NCBI GenBank assembly: GCA_021203005.1
Contig: JAJQCB010000192.1
Coordinates: 1-33,832 of the forward strand
Origin: Clostridiales bacterium
Lineage (GTDB): Bacteria; Bacillota; Clostridia; Lachnospirales; Lachnospiraceae
Length of the DNA stretch: 33,832 nt
Reading direction: 5' to 3'
The notes under the pieces were generated by a model, which was not told where the DNA came from, did no database searches, and worked only from the letters and a program-made list of their open reading frames with translations. Below, one piece after another: positions 25,437-32,586 of this stretch. Numbering within the stretch: position 1 is the stretch's first letter; every line of letters begins with the position of its first letter. A program made the position numbers and the translations under genes.

Positions 25437-27506
25437 CTAAGGCCGTCGGATATACTCCTCCAGCTTCTCATCAATTCCTTCCTGACTCATGTATGCCCGT
25501 ATCTTATCCAGTGATTCCGCGCGCAGCAAGTGCTTTTGAACCACATATCCATCCTTATATGTGCAGGAAATATCCAGCACATATTCTGCAGTCGTTTTTT
25601 TCAGGAAGTGTTTTTTCACTTCATAATACAGATCTACACTGATGCGCACACCCTTCTGAGAATTTCTTCTCTCCGTATTGATCAAATGCTTATTTTCCGT
25701 CTGATTCCACTTTGCAGGCAGACGCTCCATTGCCTGCAAAAAACGAACTGACAGGCTGTTCTTCCTCCTCGTTTCCTCTTCCGCCCGAATCGCGTTACGC
25801 ACGTTATTCAGGTTATTACTGTAAGAAGGAACATTCGGGCACTGTCTGACCAGACGGTCCCAGATAGCCTCCGCTTTCTTAAGCAGCGGCAAATCCATCT
25901 TTTCAGAAAGAACAATGGCATTCCACAGGCAGGAGGTTGCCAGCCCGTCTAGGACATCCGTCGTCTCCGCCTCCGATGCCAGACGTTCCCACTCCCGCAT
26001 TCCTTCCGGAAACCACTTCCGGGCGCCGTCAGAATCTTTATTATTAAAACACAGATTTCCCATGCGGTCATAAGCGCGTGCCAGGCTGAGGCGTGCCTGC
26101 CTCGTTCCGGTTTCCTCCAACAGTTGTCTGCTCAGCGTCACCATTTTTTCAAAAAGAGCTCTCGCTTCGTCGGTCTTCCCTTCCTCGTTTAAGACCAATC
26201 CCAGACTATTATAACAGGTAATAAGATCCGTACGGGCTTTTACCGTACCGGTCTCCTCCGCCAGAGTTTCCAACTGTTCCCGTGCCTTTTCATACCAGGA
26301 TCGTGCGGCAGGCAGATCACTCTGCAGTAAAAAAGTATTGCCCATATTCTGGTAAGTAGCTCCCATCAGCTGCCTGGCTTGCACTGATCCGCTCTCCCTG
26401 ACAAGTTGTTCTCTAAGCTGTATCGACTTCTTATACCAGCTTTGCGCTTCCTGCAGATTTCCTTCCGCCTGACACAACTTTCCCATCCTGTCATAACTAT
26501 AGGAAAGATCCGTTCGTGCTTTAAATGTACCGGTTTCCTCAGCCAACGCTGTCGACAGAGTCAGATTTTGCTCATATCGCCTGCGGGCTTCCTGCAGATT
26601 CCCTTCCGCGTAGTAAACATCCGCCAGACGTTCATAGCTGATGCAAAGTTCTCTGCGTGCCTCTACTGAACAAAGTCCTTCCGCCAGAATTTCCTGTTTC
26701 TCAATCGCTTTCCTGTACCATTCTTTCGCCTCAGTAAGCTTTCCCTGTGCCTCGCTGATACCTCCCGTCTGAACATAACTCAGACTCAGATTTTGATAAT
26801 CCTCTGTGCTTCCTGTCTCTTTTACAAGCTGTTCATATAACTCCATCGATTTTCGGAACCACTCCATTGCCTGATCCAGGTTCCCCTCATTCCTGCATAA
26901 CAGTCCCATTCTCGCATAACTGGCAGGAACCTCGCGGCGATACAGAGGCGTATCAATCTCGCGAGCCATTTTCTCCACCACTGGCATTCGTTTTTCATGC
27001 CAGATGCGGGCTTTTTTCAAATCCCCCTGTGCCATGTAGAAGTCACCCAGTCTCTCACAATCAACGGAAAAAGGCTGATTGTCTTTTACAAGCCCCGTCT
27101 CGCGTGCAATCGTTTCAGACGCATGCGCTGTTTTTTCAAAATACTCTCCGGCTTTCGCCACATCACCAAGTTCAAGGCAGAGATCTCCCATCCGGTTACA
27201 GCAGACAGACAAAAACCATTGATTCAGGTATTTATCAGACTTCGGCGCGATCTTCTGTGCCACAGCCTCCATCCTTTTATAGGATTCTCCCGCTCGTTCC
27301 AGCTGTCCCAGCCTGATCCGGGCATCCCCTGCATTCCACAGAGCAATAAACAATTCTTTGCCTGCCTCTCCGCTTCCGGATTTTTTAAATTGCCGTTCCC
27401 GATCATCCGCAAGCTTTTCCAGCCACTGTGCAGACATCTCATAATCCCGCTCTACGCCGTCACCGGACTCATACATCTGCGAAAGCTTCTCCATCGCCTC
27501 CGGCAA
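25437..27506 (-). CDS. TPR-like repeat protein, probable C-terminal part of a TIR-TPR protein
   Basis: The 689-residue reading begins with a Sel1-like repeat (LPEAMEKLSQMYESGDGVERDY). About ten tandem TPR-like repeats with a 47-residue period follow, each having a helix pair with G-N-L-Q-E-A-type turn residues and a linker such as EETGT-KARTDL. The C-terminal 150 residues are non-repetitive and end in KLEEYIRRP. TPR arrays bind protein partners or act as sensors. The 38-bp overlap with the TIR frame, the +1 offset and the poor start (TTG at the listed position, or ATG four codons later) suggest that TIR and TPR were one protein. The gene is followed by the channel gene after a 190-bp gap holding the 37-bp repeat. 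Confidence 0.75.
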   Translation of the reverse strand: MPEAMEKLSQMYESGDGVERDYEMSAQWLEKLADDRERQFKKSGSGEAGKELFIALWNAGDARIRLGQLERAGESYKRMEAVAQKIAPKSDKYLNQWFLSVCCNRMGDLCLELGDVAKAGEYFEKTAHASETIARETGLVKDNQPFSVDCERLGDFYMAQGDLKKARIWHEKRMPVVEKMAREIDTPLYRREVPASYARMGLLCRNEGNLDQAMEWFRKSMELYEQLVKETGSTEDYQNLSLSYVQTGGISEAQGKLTEAKEWYRKAIEKQEILAEGLCSVEARRELCISYERLADVYYAEGNLQEARRRYEQNLTLSTALAEETGTFKARTDLSYSYDRMGKLCQAEGNLQEAQSWYKKSIQLREQLVRESGSVQARQLMGATYQNMGNTFLLQSDLPAARSWYEKAREQLETLAEETGTVKARTDLITCYNSLGLVLNEEGKTDEARALFEKMVTLSRQLLEETGTRQARLSLARAYDRMGNLCFNNKDSDGARKWFPEGMREWERLASEAETTDVLDGLATSCLWNAIVLSEKMDLPLLKKAEAIWDRLVRQCPNVPSYSNNLNNVRNAIRAEEETRRKNSLSVRFLQAMERLPAKWNQTENKHLINTERRNSQKGVRISVDLYYEVKKHFLKKTTAEYVLDISCTYKDGYVVQKHLLRAESLDKIRAYMSQEGIDEKLEEYIRRP

Positions 27507-27879
27507 GTCCGCATTCGCCGCAGTTTCGGTTAAAATCGCTCTCCAACCCGCTCTCCTGCATCAGAGGCAACACAGGGATATGATGTTCCATAGCAAAACG
27601 AAAGAGGATCTCGTGGGCACTGTTTTTCTCATATAAAAATCTGGCCGTAACCGGTATCACAAACAGCTGCACCCGGCTAAGTTCCAGTTCCAGATCTTCC
27701 GCCGTCCAGCTGTTTCCCGGATCGCAGTCATACCAGATTACGCAGTTCTGCGTCTTAAAAATCTCTCCGCAGACCGCGTCAAAATATGGTTCCATATCCT
27801 TCGGGTGGCACGTAAAAAAGACGCGCTCCTTTCCCTGCGGACTGCTGTTTCCTCTTGTTTTGTAAGCTAATTTTGCCAT
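27469..27879 (-). CDS. TIR-domain protein (truncated by frame change before the TPR region)
   Basis: The 136-residue product has a TIR_2-like fold: strand RVFFTCHPKD (19-28), IWYDCDP (48-54), LELSRVQLFVIPVT (65-78), helix SAHEILFRFAMEH (87-99) and strand IPVLPLM (101-107). Glu90 is placed like the catalytic glutamate of NAD-hydrolysing TIR domains. Such domains cleave NAD+ and can release cyclic ADP-ribose variants. After FNRNCG the frame turns low quality and ends with TGA. The next protein in +1 frame is TPR-rich, so a single TIR-TPR protein is likely, disrupted or read by frameshift. A GGGAGG site precedes the ATG; a promoter with the shared box is upstream. Confidence 0.8.
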   Translation of the reverse strand: MAKLAYKTRGNSSPQGKERVFFTCHPKDMEPYFDAVCGEIFKTQNCVIWYDCDPGNSWTAEDLELELSRVQLFVIPVTARFLYEKNSAHEILFRFAMEHHIPVLPLMQESGLESDFNRNCGECGLAGGDGEAFADV

Positions 27880-27969
27880 ATATCCTCCCGTCTTTCACAA
27901 ATGTTTTTCATGTTATCGGTCTGGAGCGGCAGAGGTAAAATACCAGCATCCGTTTTCGCTCCTGTGTTC

Positions 27970-28017
27970 CTTTTATCATATTGACTTATCTCCGTCAAGC
28001 AGGTTGATTTTTACAAT
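27970..28017 (-). promoter_or_regulatory. TIR operon promoter with conserved upstream box
   Basis: On the minus strand ATTGTAAAAATCAACCT (28001-28017) precedes TTGACG (27993-27998), a 17-bp spacer and TAAAAG (27970-27975). The upstream box matches that of the vWA operon at 16 of 17 bases, and the two promoters align without gaps. The -10 itself is weak, which suits an activated promoter. Confidence 0.6.
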
Positions 28018-28102
28018 TTGCAATTATGGTATCGTTCGATCCGAACATGGATTCCAGGGGGGGACAAATCAGCGTCATCATTCCGCCTGCAAACGCCACA
28101 GC

Positions 28103-28143
28103 AAAAAAGCAGGCGCAGGTCTGTACCCGAACCTGTTCCTGCT
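28103..28143 (-). terminator. Rho-independent terminator of the RyR gene
   Basis: On the minus strand a nested stem, AGCAGG with CCTGCT (bulge-containing) around CAGGT/ACCTG, is followed at once by a run of six T. A related hairpin follows the RyR-gene remnant at 32.3 kb. Confidence 0.75.
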
Positions 28144-28260
28144 CCTCTTTCGCTGCATCCATACTTTCCGATTCAGTTTCCATTCAGACAACTTTATGAT
28201 CACACACGATCATTTCCAGCACAACATGTAAGGATACGGCTCTCTGCGTCCCTACCGCAC

Positions 28261-30111
28261 TCAGTCGTCATCCTTAATCTTCTCCGACTCCGGCAGATCC
28301 TCAAACGGGATCAGAAGATGATGGAGCTTTGCCATATCATTTCTCTCGGGCGCATAGCGATATCCGATCGACCGCATATAAGCATTCCACCCGGCATGCT
28401 CCACCTTCTGTATGGCACGGCGTTCCTCCTCTGTCCTCTGACCCGGCGCCTTGTCCGTCCCGGGCACATGCATCTCGCGGCGCACTCTGGAACGAATCGC
28501 ACTGGCCATGGAGGACTGCCGGAAATATTCATGCTGATAGAAACGTCTGGACTCCTTTCGAAGCTGTTCCTCATAATCCGCAGACGATTTGTCCACCCAC
28601 TTCAGGTGGCGCGTCTTTGCCTCCGCCTCCAGGCTATCCTGCAGTATCACATCGTAGGACCAGGTCGTTTCCATATCTCCGATAAAACCGATGTTATACC
28701 CTTTCCCTTTGAAATCCTGCATCGGATACTTTTTCACAATTTCTGATTTTTTCGCGTCAAACACCACCGCCTCAATCACCGGCTGCGGTTCCTCTGTGAC
28801 AGACTGTGTAAACAGACGGCGCAGCTTCACAGCAATGCGGATGTTTGCCGCATCATCGCCCAGAGTCAGATATGCGATGGAGACATGATGCAACTCCGCA
28901 ATCTGCCGGTCAAAATCAGAGGTATCCGCATCGATTCCCCACCCGCCGGCCGTATGATGAAAATAAATATCAAAATGGCTTTCCCCATCGATATCTTTAT
29001 GGTTCATTTCCATCGTTTCCGGGCAAAGGGAAGCAAATCTCTGTTCCGCCAGATGATCCCGCTCAAACACATGGATCTCCGTCCGTATCCCCGGCAGCTG
29101 CGTGTACCAGGTAAGCGCCCGCAAAAGCTCTGTCCCGTACTGCCCCATACCGACCAGGACAATGGTAAGCACCCGTTCCCCATCGGGAAGCGTACGGGCA
29201 AGATCAAAGAGGCGATGATTTTCCGTATCAAACAAATAGGAATACACCATGGACTGCGCGCTGTTTATCCGCTTCACTTCCATCCGGATGTCCGTGTTCA
29301 TAGCGGAGCCGACCAGAAGTTCCCCCTCCTCTGAATTCGTAACGACATGGAGAGAGATGCGGTCACACTGCCCATACCGTTCCGTCAGAGTCAAAGCGTG
29401 TCTGATATTCTCTGTCTCATCAGAACCCATGATAAAAAAGCGGACTTTTGTCTTTTTCCTGGAAAAATCCACATTCAAAGTCAGAATATCCGATTTCAGG
29501 CAGATGGCTCCCAGATTCTTTGCCCAACTGATGACCTCCGCGGATTCCTCTTCATCTTTCTCATATACATCTGTGAAGACAAGCAGGCTTCCTTTCTTAC
29601 CTGCCCTGTCATGCTCCGCACAGCTCCGGGCCAGAACCAGAGACCGCTCGTTCAACTCTGAGAATATGTATATGTTTTTGAATTTTACGGTCTTAAGCTT
29701 CGCGTAATCCAGTATGCTCTGAAAAAAGGAGACGACCACTCCGACCAGGAGTATCGGCGCCAGCACATAGAGGATGCCTCCGAAAATCCGGTAGGCGCCA
29801 CGCAGCGCCGCGGGCAGAGACGCCACGCTCTCATACAAATCCAGATACTCCCCGTCCAGGCTGAAGACCTGCAGGGAAATCCGGATCGTCTGAAAAAATG
29901 TCTGGAGGTCAACGGCCCGGGAGCCGATGAAAAGCTCCCTGCACAGGGGAAGAATCAGCAGAAAAAGGGAAAAGAAAGTTACACCAAGGAACAGGGTAAC
30001 CAAAGACAAAGCCCGCCGGCTGCGCCTGTTCCTCCTGTAAGACAGATATCCTCCGATATTACACACTGCAAAGATCAAAAGTGCCAGTACAAAACAAATC
30101 GCCCACATCAT
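28261..30111 (-). CDS. Membrane protein with two Rossmann (TrkA-N/RCK-like) domains and a C-terminal RyR domain
   Basis: The 616-residue protein (numbering from a TTG two codons earlier) has three membrane helices (about 5-24, 37-60, 112-134). A first Rossmann-type domain starts at KNIYIFSELNERSLVLA (147-163) and a second has the nucleotide-binding loop VLVGMGQYGTELL (320-332). The C-terminus (573-618: HAGWNAYMRSIGYRY, HHLLIPFEDLPESEK) matches bacterial RyR repeats. Comparative genomics has suggested that bacterial RyR domains sense NAD-derived nucleotides, such as those made by TIR enzymes, and a TIR gene follows here. GGGGAG lies nine bases before the chosen ATG. The architecture parallels the CASTOR/POLLUX-like channel in the same island. 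A terminator follows; an HD remnant precedes it by 63 bp. Confidence 0.82.
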   Translation of the reverse strand: MMWAICFVLALLIFAVCNIGGYLSYRRNRRSRRALSLVTLFLGVTFFSLFLLILPLCRELFIGSRAVDLQTFFQTIRISLQVFSLDGEYLDLYESVASLPAALRGAYRIFGGILYVLAPILLVGVVVSFFQSILDYAKLKTVKFKNIYIFSELNERSLVLARSCAEHDRAGKKGSLLVFTDVYEKDEEESAEVISWAKNLGAICLKSDILTLNVDFSRKKTKVRFFIMGSDETENIRHALTLTERYGQCDRISLHVVTNSEEGELLVGSAMNTDIRMEVKRINSAQSMVYSYLFDTENHRLFDLARTLPDGERVLTIVLVGMGQYGTELLRALTWYTQLPGIRTEIHVFERDHLAEQRFASLCPETMEMNHKDIDGESHFDIYFHHTAGGWGIDADTSDFDRQIAELHHVSIAYLTLGDDAANIRIAVKLRRLFTQSVTEEPQPVIEAVVFDAKKSEIVKKYPMQDFKGKGYNIGFIGDMETTWSYDVILQDSLEAEAKTRHLKWVDKSSADYEEQLRKESRRFYQHEYFRQSSMASAIRSRVRREMHVPGTDKAPGQRTEEERRAIQKVEHAGWNAYMRSIGYRYAPERNDMAKLHHLLIPFEDLPESEKIKDDD

Positions 30112-30174
30112 ATACAAGTACTCCCCTTTTCACATGATTTTTCAAACACTCCCACCGCACGTTTCCTGAGGCGT

Positions 30175-30354
30175 TCACACGCCGAACATTTCCCGGCAAA
30201 ACCGAATGCCGGTCTCTGTTTTGAAAATCTTCTGTAACGCAGCCTCCAGGACTGCAATCGCCCGGGAAAAACTATGAACTTTTATAAAATGCTGAATCCG
30301 CGGGGCGTCCCCCGCGTAATATGCAATCATTTCTGCAATCAGCTTCTCTATCAT
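30175..30354 (-). pseudogene. Internally deleted HD-domain protein copy
   Basis: The 59-residue product matches the first 37 and last 21 residues of the HD protein at 32587-33072 (MIEKLIAEMI, YYAGDAPRIQHF, GIRFCREMF). About 102 residues are missing in frame, including the metal-binding HD pair and the HHH segment. It cannot be an active hydrolase. The start ATG follows a GCGAGGT site. It lies just upstream of the RyR gene on the same strand and is probably a deletion remnant, although an in-frame mini-protein could still be made. Confidence 0.8.
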
Positions 30355-30535
30355 GTCAGTACCTCGCTTCCATCGCTTATTCTTAAATCCCATTCTATCA
30401 CACTTAGCTCTCATTTAACAGAAATTCTTAACCGGATTTCAACAGCGATTTCAACAGTAAGTCACGAAATGAAACGTATAATTCCGACAAGTGTGCTGCG
30501 AAGTTGTCACACTTATTAACAGAAAAAGGTACAAC
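30355..30535. other. Intergenic stretch between the HD remnant and the HTH gene
   Basis: It contains a direct repeat of TGTTGAAATC (minus strand, two copies two bases apart) and an AAGTGTG/CACACTT inverted repeat just after the HTH gene stop. No gene is evident; a TAGAAT -10-like box lies upstream of the HD remnant without a good -35. Confidence 0.4.
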
Positions 30536-31351
30536 TCACTGCCAGTTACGCTTTGATACCTCGCTCTTTAAATAGAGCGTACTTTTCCCGGAAGTTTTCA
30601 AAGGATGAAGCTTTCCTCTCCTGGTCAGGTCATCGACATTCTGGCGGGAGCATCCCAGAATCTCCGCCGCCTCTGCGGCATTGATCACCCGATAGCTTAC
30701 AAATCTTTTAAAATCCGTTATATCAAGCGGAACCTCCTCGCCCCGGGAATACAATTCAACATCCGCGATGTCCCTGTTTTCATCCCAAGTCACGCCATAG
30801 CCACCGGTCTGAATCCGGACATTCCGGAAATAATCTTCTCTCTGCAACAGAATACGAAATGACGGATGTTCCTGAAAGTAAGATTGAAGCCTGCATTTTT
30901 TGACCAGGCCATCCCGGAAAAACACCAGCAGCGAAAACTGTTCCAGAGGAACGATATCCTCAATCCGCTTTTCAAAGCGCCCGCGAACCGACTCCGGCAG
31001 ATTTCTCTCATCCAGAGGCGCCAGATAGTAGTCATCCTGTGCGCACCGCCCCATGGAAAGCATCAGCAGGGAAAATTCATCATACTCATCCAAACCGTTA
31101 TCCCGCAGAATCTGCCCCAGATTCTGGCGGTCAGGCGGAATAATCCGCTGCTGCACCCATATTTTGCTCCAATAAGAATTGACTGTCTTTTCCCCTTTCT
31201 TCACAAAAGAGGACAATATAAGTGGCGTTTCCCACGGATCCGCATCCTCCGGCAGCTCGATGTAAAATCTTTTCTCCACCTCATAGTAAAGAAGATAAGC
31301 TAAATTCTTTTTCTCTTCCGCGAAATCATCCCTTATGGCAAAAATCTTCAT
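30536..31351 (-). CDS. Helix-turn-helix partner of the HipA-like kinase
   Basis: The 271-residue protein has an N-terminal region resembling HipA-system partner proteins (the Trp-containing WVQQRIIPPDRQNLGQIL followed by YDEFSLLMLSMGRCAQDD). The middle part, with FRNVRIQTGGYGVTWDENRDIADVEL, resembles DUF2442 domains. The C-terminus is an excisionase/MerR-like helix-turn-helix (INAAEAAEILGCSRQNVDDLTRRGKL). It probably binds the palindromic operator upstream of the kinase and neutralises or tunes it. ATG is preceded by AAAGGTGG; a GTG two codons earlier is possible. It overlaps the kinase 3' end by 26 bp, so the kinase comes first, opposite to classical hipBA. A repeated 37-bp segment lies in its coding region. 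Confidence 0.75.
   Translation of the reverse strand: MKIFAIRDDFAEEKKNLAYLLYYEVEKRFYIELPEDADPWETPLILSSFVKKGEKTVNSYWSKIWVQQRIIPPDRQNLGQILRDNGLDEYDEFSLLMLSMGRCAQDDYYLAPLDERNLPESVRGRFEKRIEDIVPLEQFSLLVFFRDGLVKKCRLQSYFQEHPSFRILLQREDYFRNVRIQTGGYGVTWDENRDIADVELYSRGEEVPLDITDFKRFVSYRVINAAEAAEILGCSRQNVDDLTRRGKLHPLKTSGKSTLYLKSEVSKRNWQ
30794..30830. repeat. 37-bp repeat, coding copy
   Basis: This segment within the HTH gene encodes FRNVRIQTGGYG and is repeated with one mismatch in the intergenic region upstream of the channel gene. The flanks of the two copies diverge. Confidence 0.7.
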
Positions 31352-32147
31352 GTGCACACCACCTTTTCCATATCATCTCCCAGATTTTATCCAGCAGATT
31401 ACCGGGCAGTATACCGTCCAGCCCCTCCAGAAGTACAGCCTTATCCTGCAAGCGCAGCGAGTGTAACTTTGGCCTGGCATCCACGGGAATCAGACGAAGG
31501 TTATCCTGAACCGACCGGGATCCGATGAAAGTATTCGTCAACCTGTCCTCCATCACATCAAAAACAGCAACCGCATCATCTGTCAGACATTGAAACAACA
31601 AAGACAGACCGTGGTCAAACAGCGGAGTCAATCGCATCGTTTTCTTTCGGCTGTTTCGCAGCACCTCAATATTCGCTCCATGCCGGTCACGATTCAAAAT
31701 AAGAAAATCTACCACAAACATTTGATAAATATACTCAGACCAGCCATTCCTGATACAAAAATCCAACGGCGTTTCACCTTCCAGGCGCTCGCTCTCATAA
31801 TAGACATCCAGGGCGATTTTGCTCTCTCCACGCTGCTTAAAATCCTCCGAGGCACAAAGGTATACCTCTTGCACTTTGCCACCCAGCATTACATCCGCAT
31901 GAATCAGCTGATAATGTAAATGCTCGATTCCCAGAAGTTCCAGCAGCCGGTCAACAATCAGTTCATTAACACATTCATGTCCGATAACGCCTCTGACGCT
32001 GTCATAATTCGACAGCTTATAATATATTTTTTTCCCACCCAGTTCCGAATAAGCTTTCAAAAAGGATCCTGCTGTCCCGGAGGAGCGGCGTATCCTGGAC
32101 CATGTCAGGTATGTCAGATCCTGTTTTTCAGTAATCAGCCCACCCAT
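31326..32147 (-). CDS. HipA-like serine/threonine kinase
   Basis: The 273-residue protein has a glycine/serine P-loop-like segment (RSSGTAGSFLKA, 21-32), a Lys44 in YYKL, the catalytic loop NRDRHGAN (152-159) and the metal-binding DHG (178-180) of the HipA_C fold. HipA kinases phosphorylate host targets such as glutamyl-tRNA synthetase and can halt growth; this short form lacks the N-terminal subdomain, parts of which may be in the partner protein. The ATG is preceded by GAGGGTGAG. A clear promoter with an 11-bp palindrome lies 63 bp upstream, suggesting autoregulation. It is transcribed with the overlapping HTH gene. Whether it is a toxin, a defence kinase or a housekeeping relative is inference. 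Confidence 0.8.
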   Translation of the reverse strand: MGGLITEKQDLTYLTWSRIRRSSGTAGSFLKAYSELGGKKIYYKLSNYDSVRGVIGHECVNELIVDRLLELLGIEHLHYQLIHADVMLGGKVQEVYLCASEDFKQRGESKIALDVYYESERLEGETPLDFCIRNGWSEYIYQMFVVDFLILNRDRHGANIEVLRNSRKKTMRLTPLFDHGLSLLFQCLTDDAVAVFDVMEDRLTNTFIGSRSVQDNLRLIPVDARPKLHSLRLQDKAVLLEGLDGILPGNLLDKIWEMIWKRWCAHEDFCHKG

Positions 32148-32209
32148 TTTCTCACCCTCTTTCTGAAACGGAAATATCTGCTGCGCAGTAACAATTATTT
32201 CATATAGAA

Positions 32210-32238
32210 ATGATAAGATACTACTTGTCGTATGTCAA
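32210..32238 (-). promoter_or_regulatory. Promoter of the HipA-like kinase-HTH operon
   Basis: TTGACA (32233-32238) and TATCAT (32210-32215) on the minus strand are 17 bp apart. The -35 box lies inside the palindromic operator. Confidence 0.8.
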
Positions 32239-32246
32239 GTAGTATC
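32217..32246. promoter_or_regulatory. Palindromic operator over the kinase promoter
   Basis: A perfect inverted repeat GATACTACTTG / CAAGTAGTATC with an 8-bp centre covers the -35 box and spacer, the position expected for a repressor. The HTH partner is the obvious candidate ligand. Confidence 0.75.
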
Positions 32247-32252
32247 CTGTTA

Positions 32253-32276
32253 CATTTTTCATGTACATGTAAAATG
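32253..32276. promoter_or_regulatory. Second palindrome upstream of the kinase promoter
   Basis: A 24-bp palindrome centred on CATGTACATG with CATTTT/AAAATG ends is perfect except for one mismatched pair. It starts 15 bp upstream of the -35 box and could be another operator or a terminator-like hairpin. Confidence 0.5.
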
Positions 32277-32292
32277 ATTAAGACGGCAAAAT

Positions 32293-32335
32293 GAAAAGCA
32301 GGCGTCGGTCTGTATAAAATCCGTTCCTGCTTTTC
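32293..32335 (-). terminator. Terminator-like hairpin of the decayed RyR copy
   Basis: A perfect 10-bp stem GAAAAGCAGG/CCTGCTTTTC is followed on the minus strand by ATTTTG. It aligns with the RyR terminator at 28.1 kb (shared CGCCTGCTTTT and AGCAGGAAC elements). Confidence 0.55.
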
Positions 32336-32362
32336 GCTGTATCCATATTTCCCGGACGATGT

Positions 32363-32416
32363 TCAATCATCATCCTTGATCTTTTTCGGCTCCGGCAGCT
32401 CCTCAAACGGTAACAG
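32363..32416 (-). pseudogene. Remnant of the 3' end of a second RyR-domain gene
   Basis: The minus strand encodes LLPFEELPEPKKIKDDD plus a stop, matching the last residues of the intact RyR-domain protein (LLIPFEDLPESEKIKDDD). Nothing similar is visible further upstream. Together with the hairpin beyond the stop, it shows that the gene end and terminator were duplicated and the rest lost. Confidence 0.8.
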
Positions 32417-32586
32417 AGTGACTGATGATTGACGGGAATGACTGGCGTTAGATTCTTTCATCTTTACATATTTCTCAGGAATATGTTACATTAGTGTCAT
32501 ATAAAATGCCTGAAAAATAAAGTGTCGCCCTGCGGCACATCGCGCAAGCGCACTTCCGATATCCATCTGATTGAAAGGAGAAAATC

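Larger units (their letters stand above)
27880..28260. other. 381-bp intergenic region between the TIR and RyR genes
   Basis: It holds the leader and promoter of the TIR operon on the left side and the terminator of the RyR gene on the right side. A 62-codon minus-strand frame (27995-28183) crosses both elements and is not considered a gene. Confidence 0.6.

Noticed and set aside
25247-25474. A 76-codon N-terminal extension of the channel protein
   Set aside because: The ATG at 25246 has a strong GAGGAG site and starts a typical cytoplasmic leader; the extension covers the 37-bp repeat and overlaps the TPR gene end.
27995-28183. A 62-codon minus-strand frame between the RyR and TIR genes
   Set aside because: It runs through the RyR terminator and the TIR promoter box and has no ribosome binding site; its similarity to the 32.3-kb region comes from the duplicated terminator.
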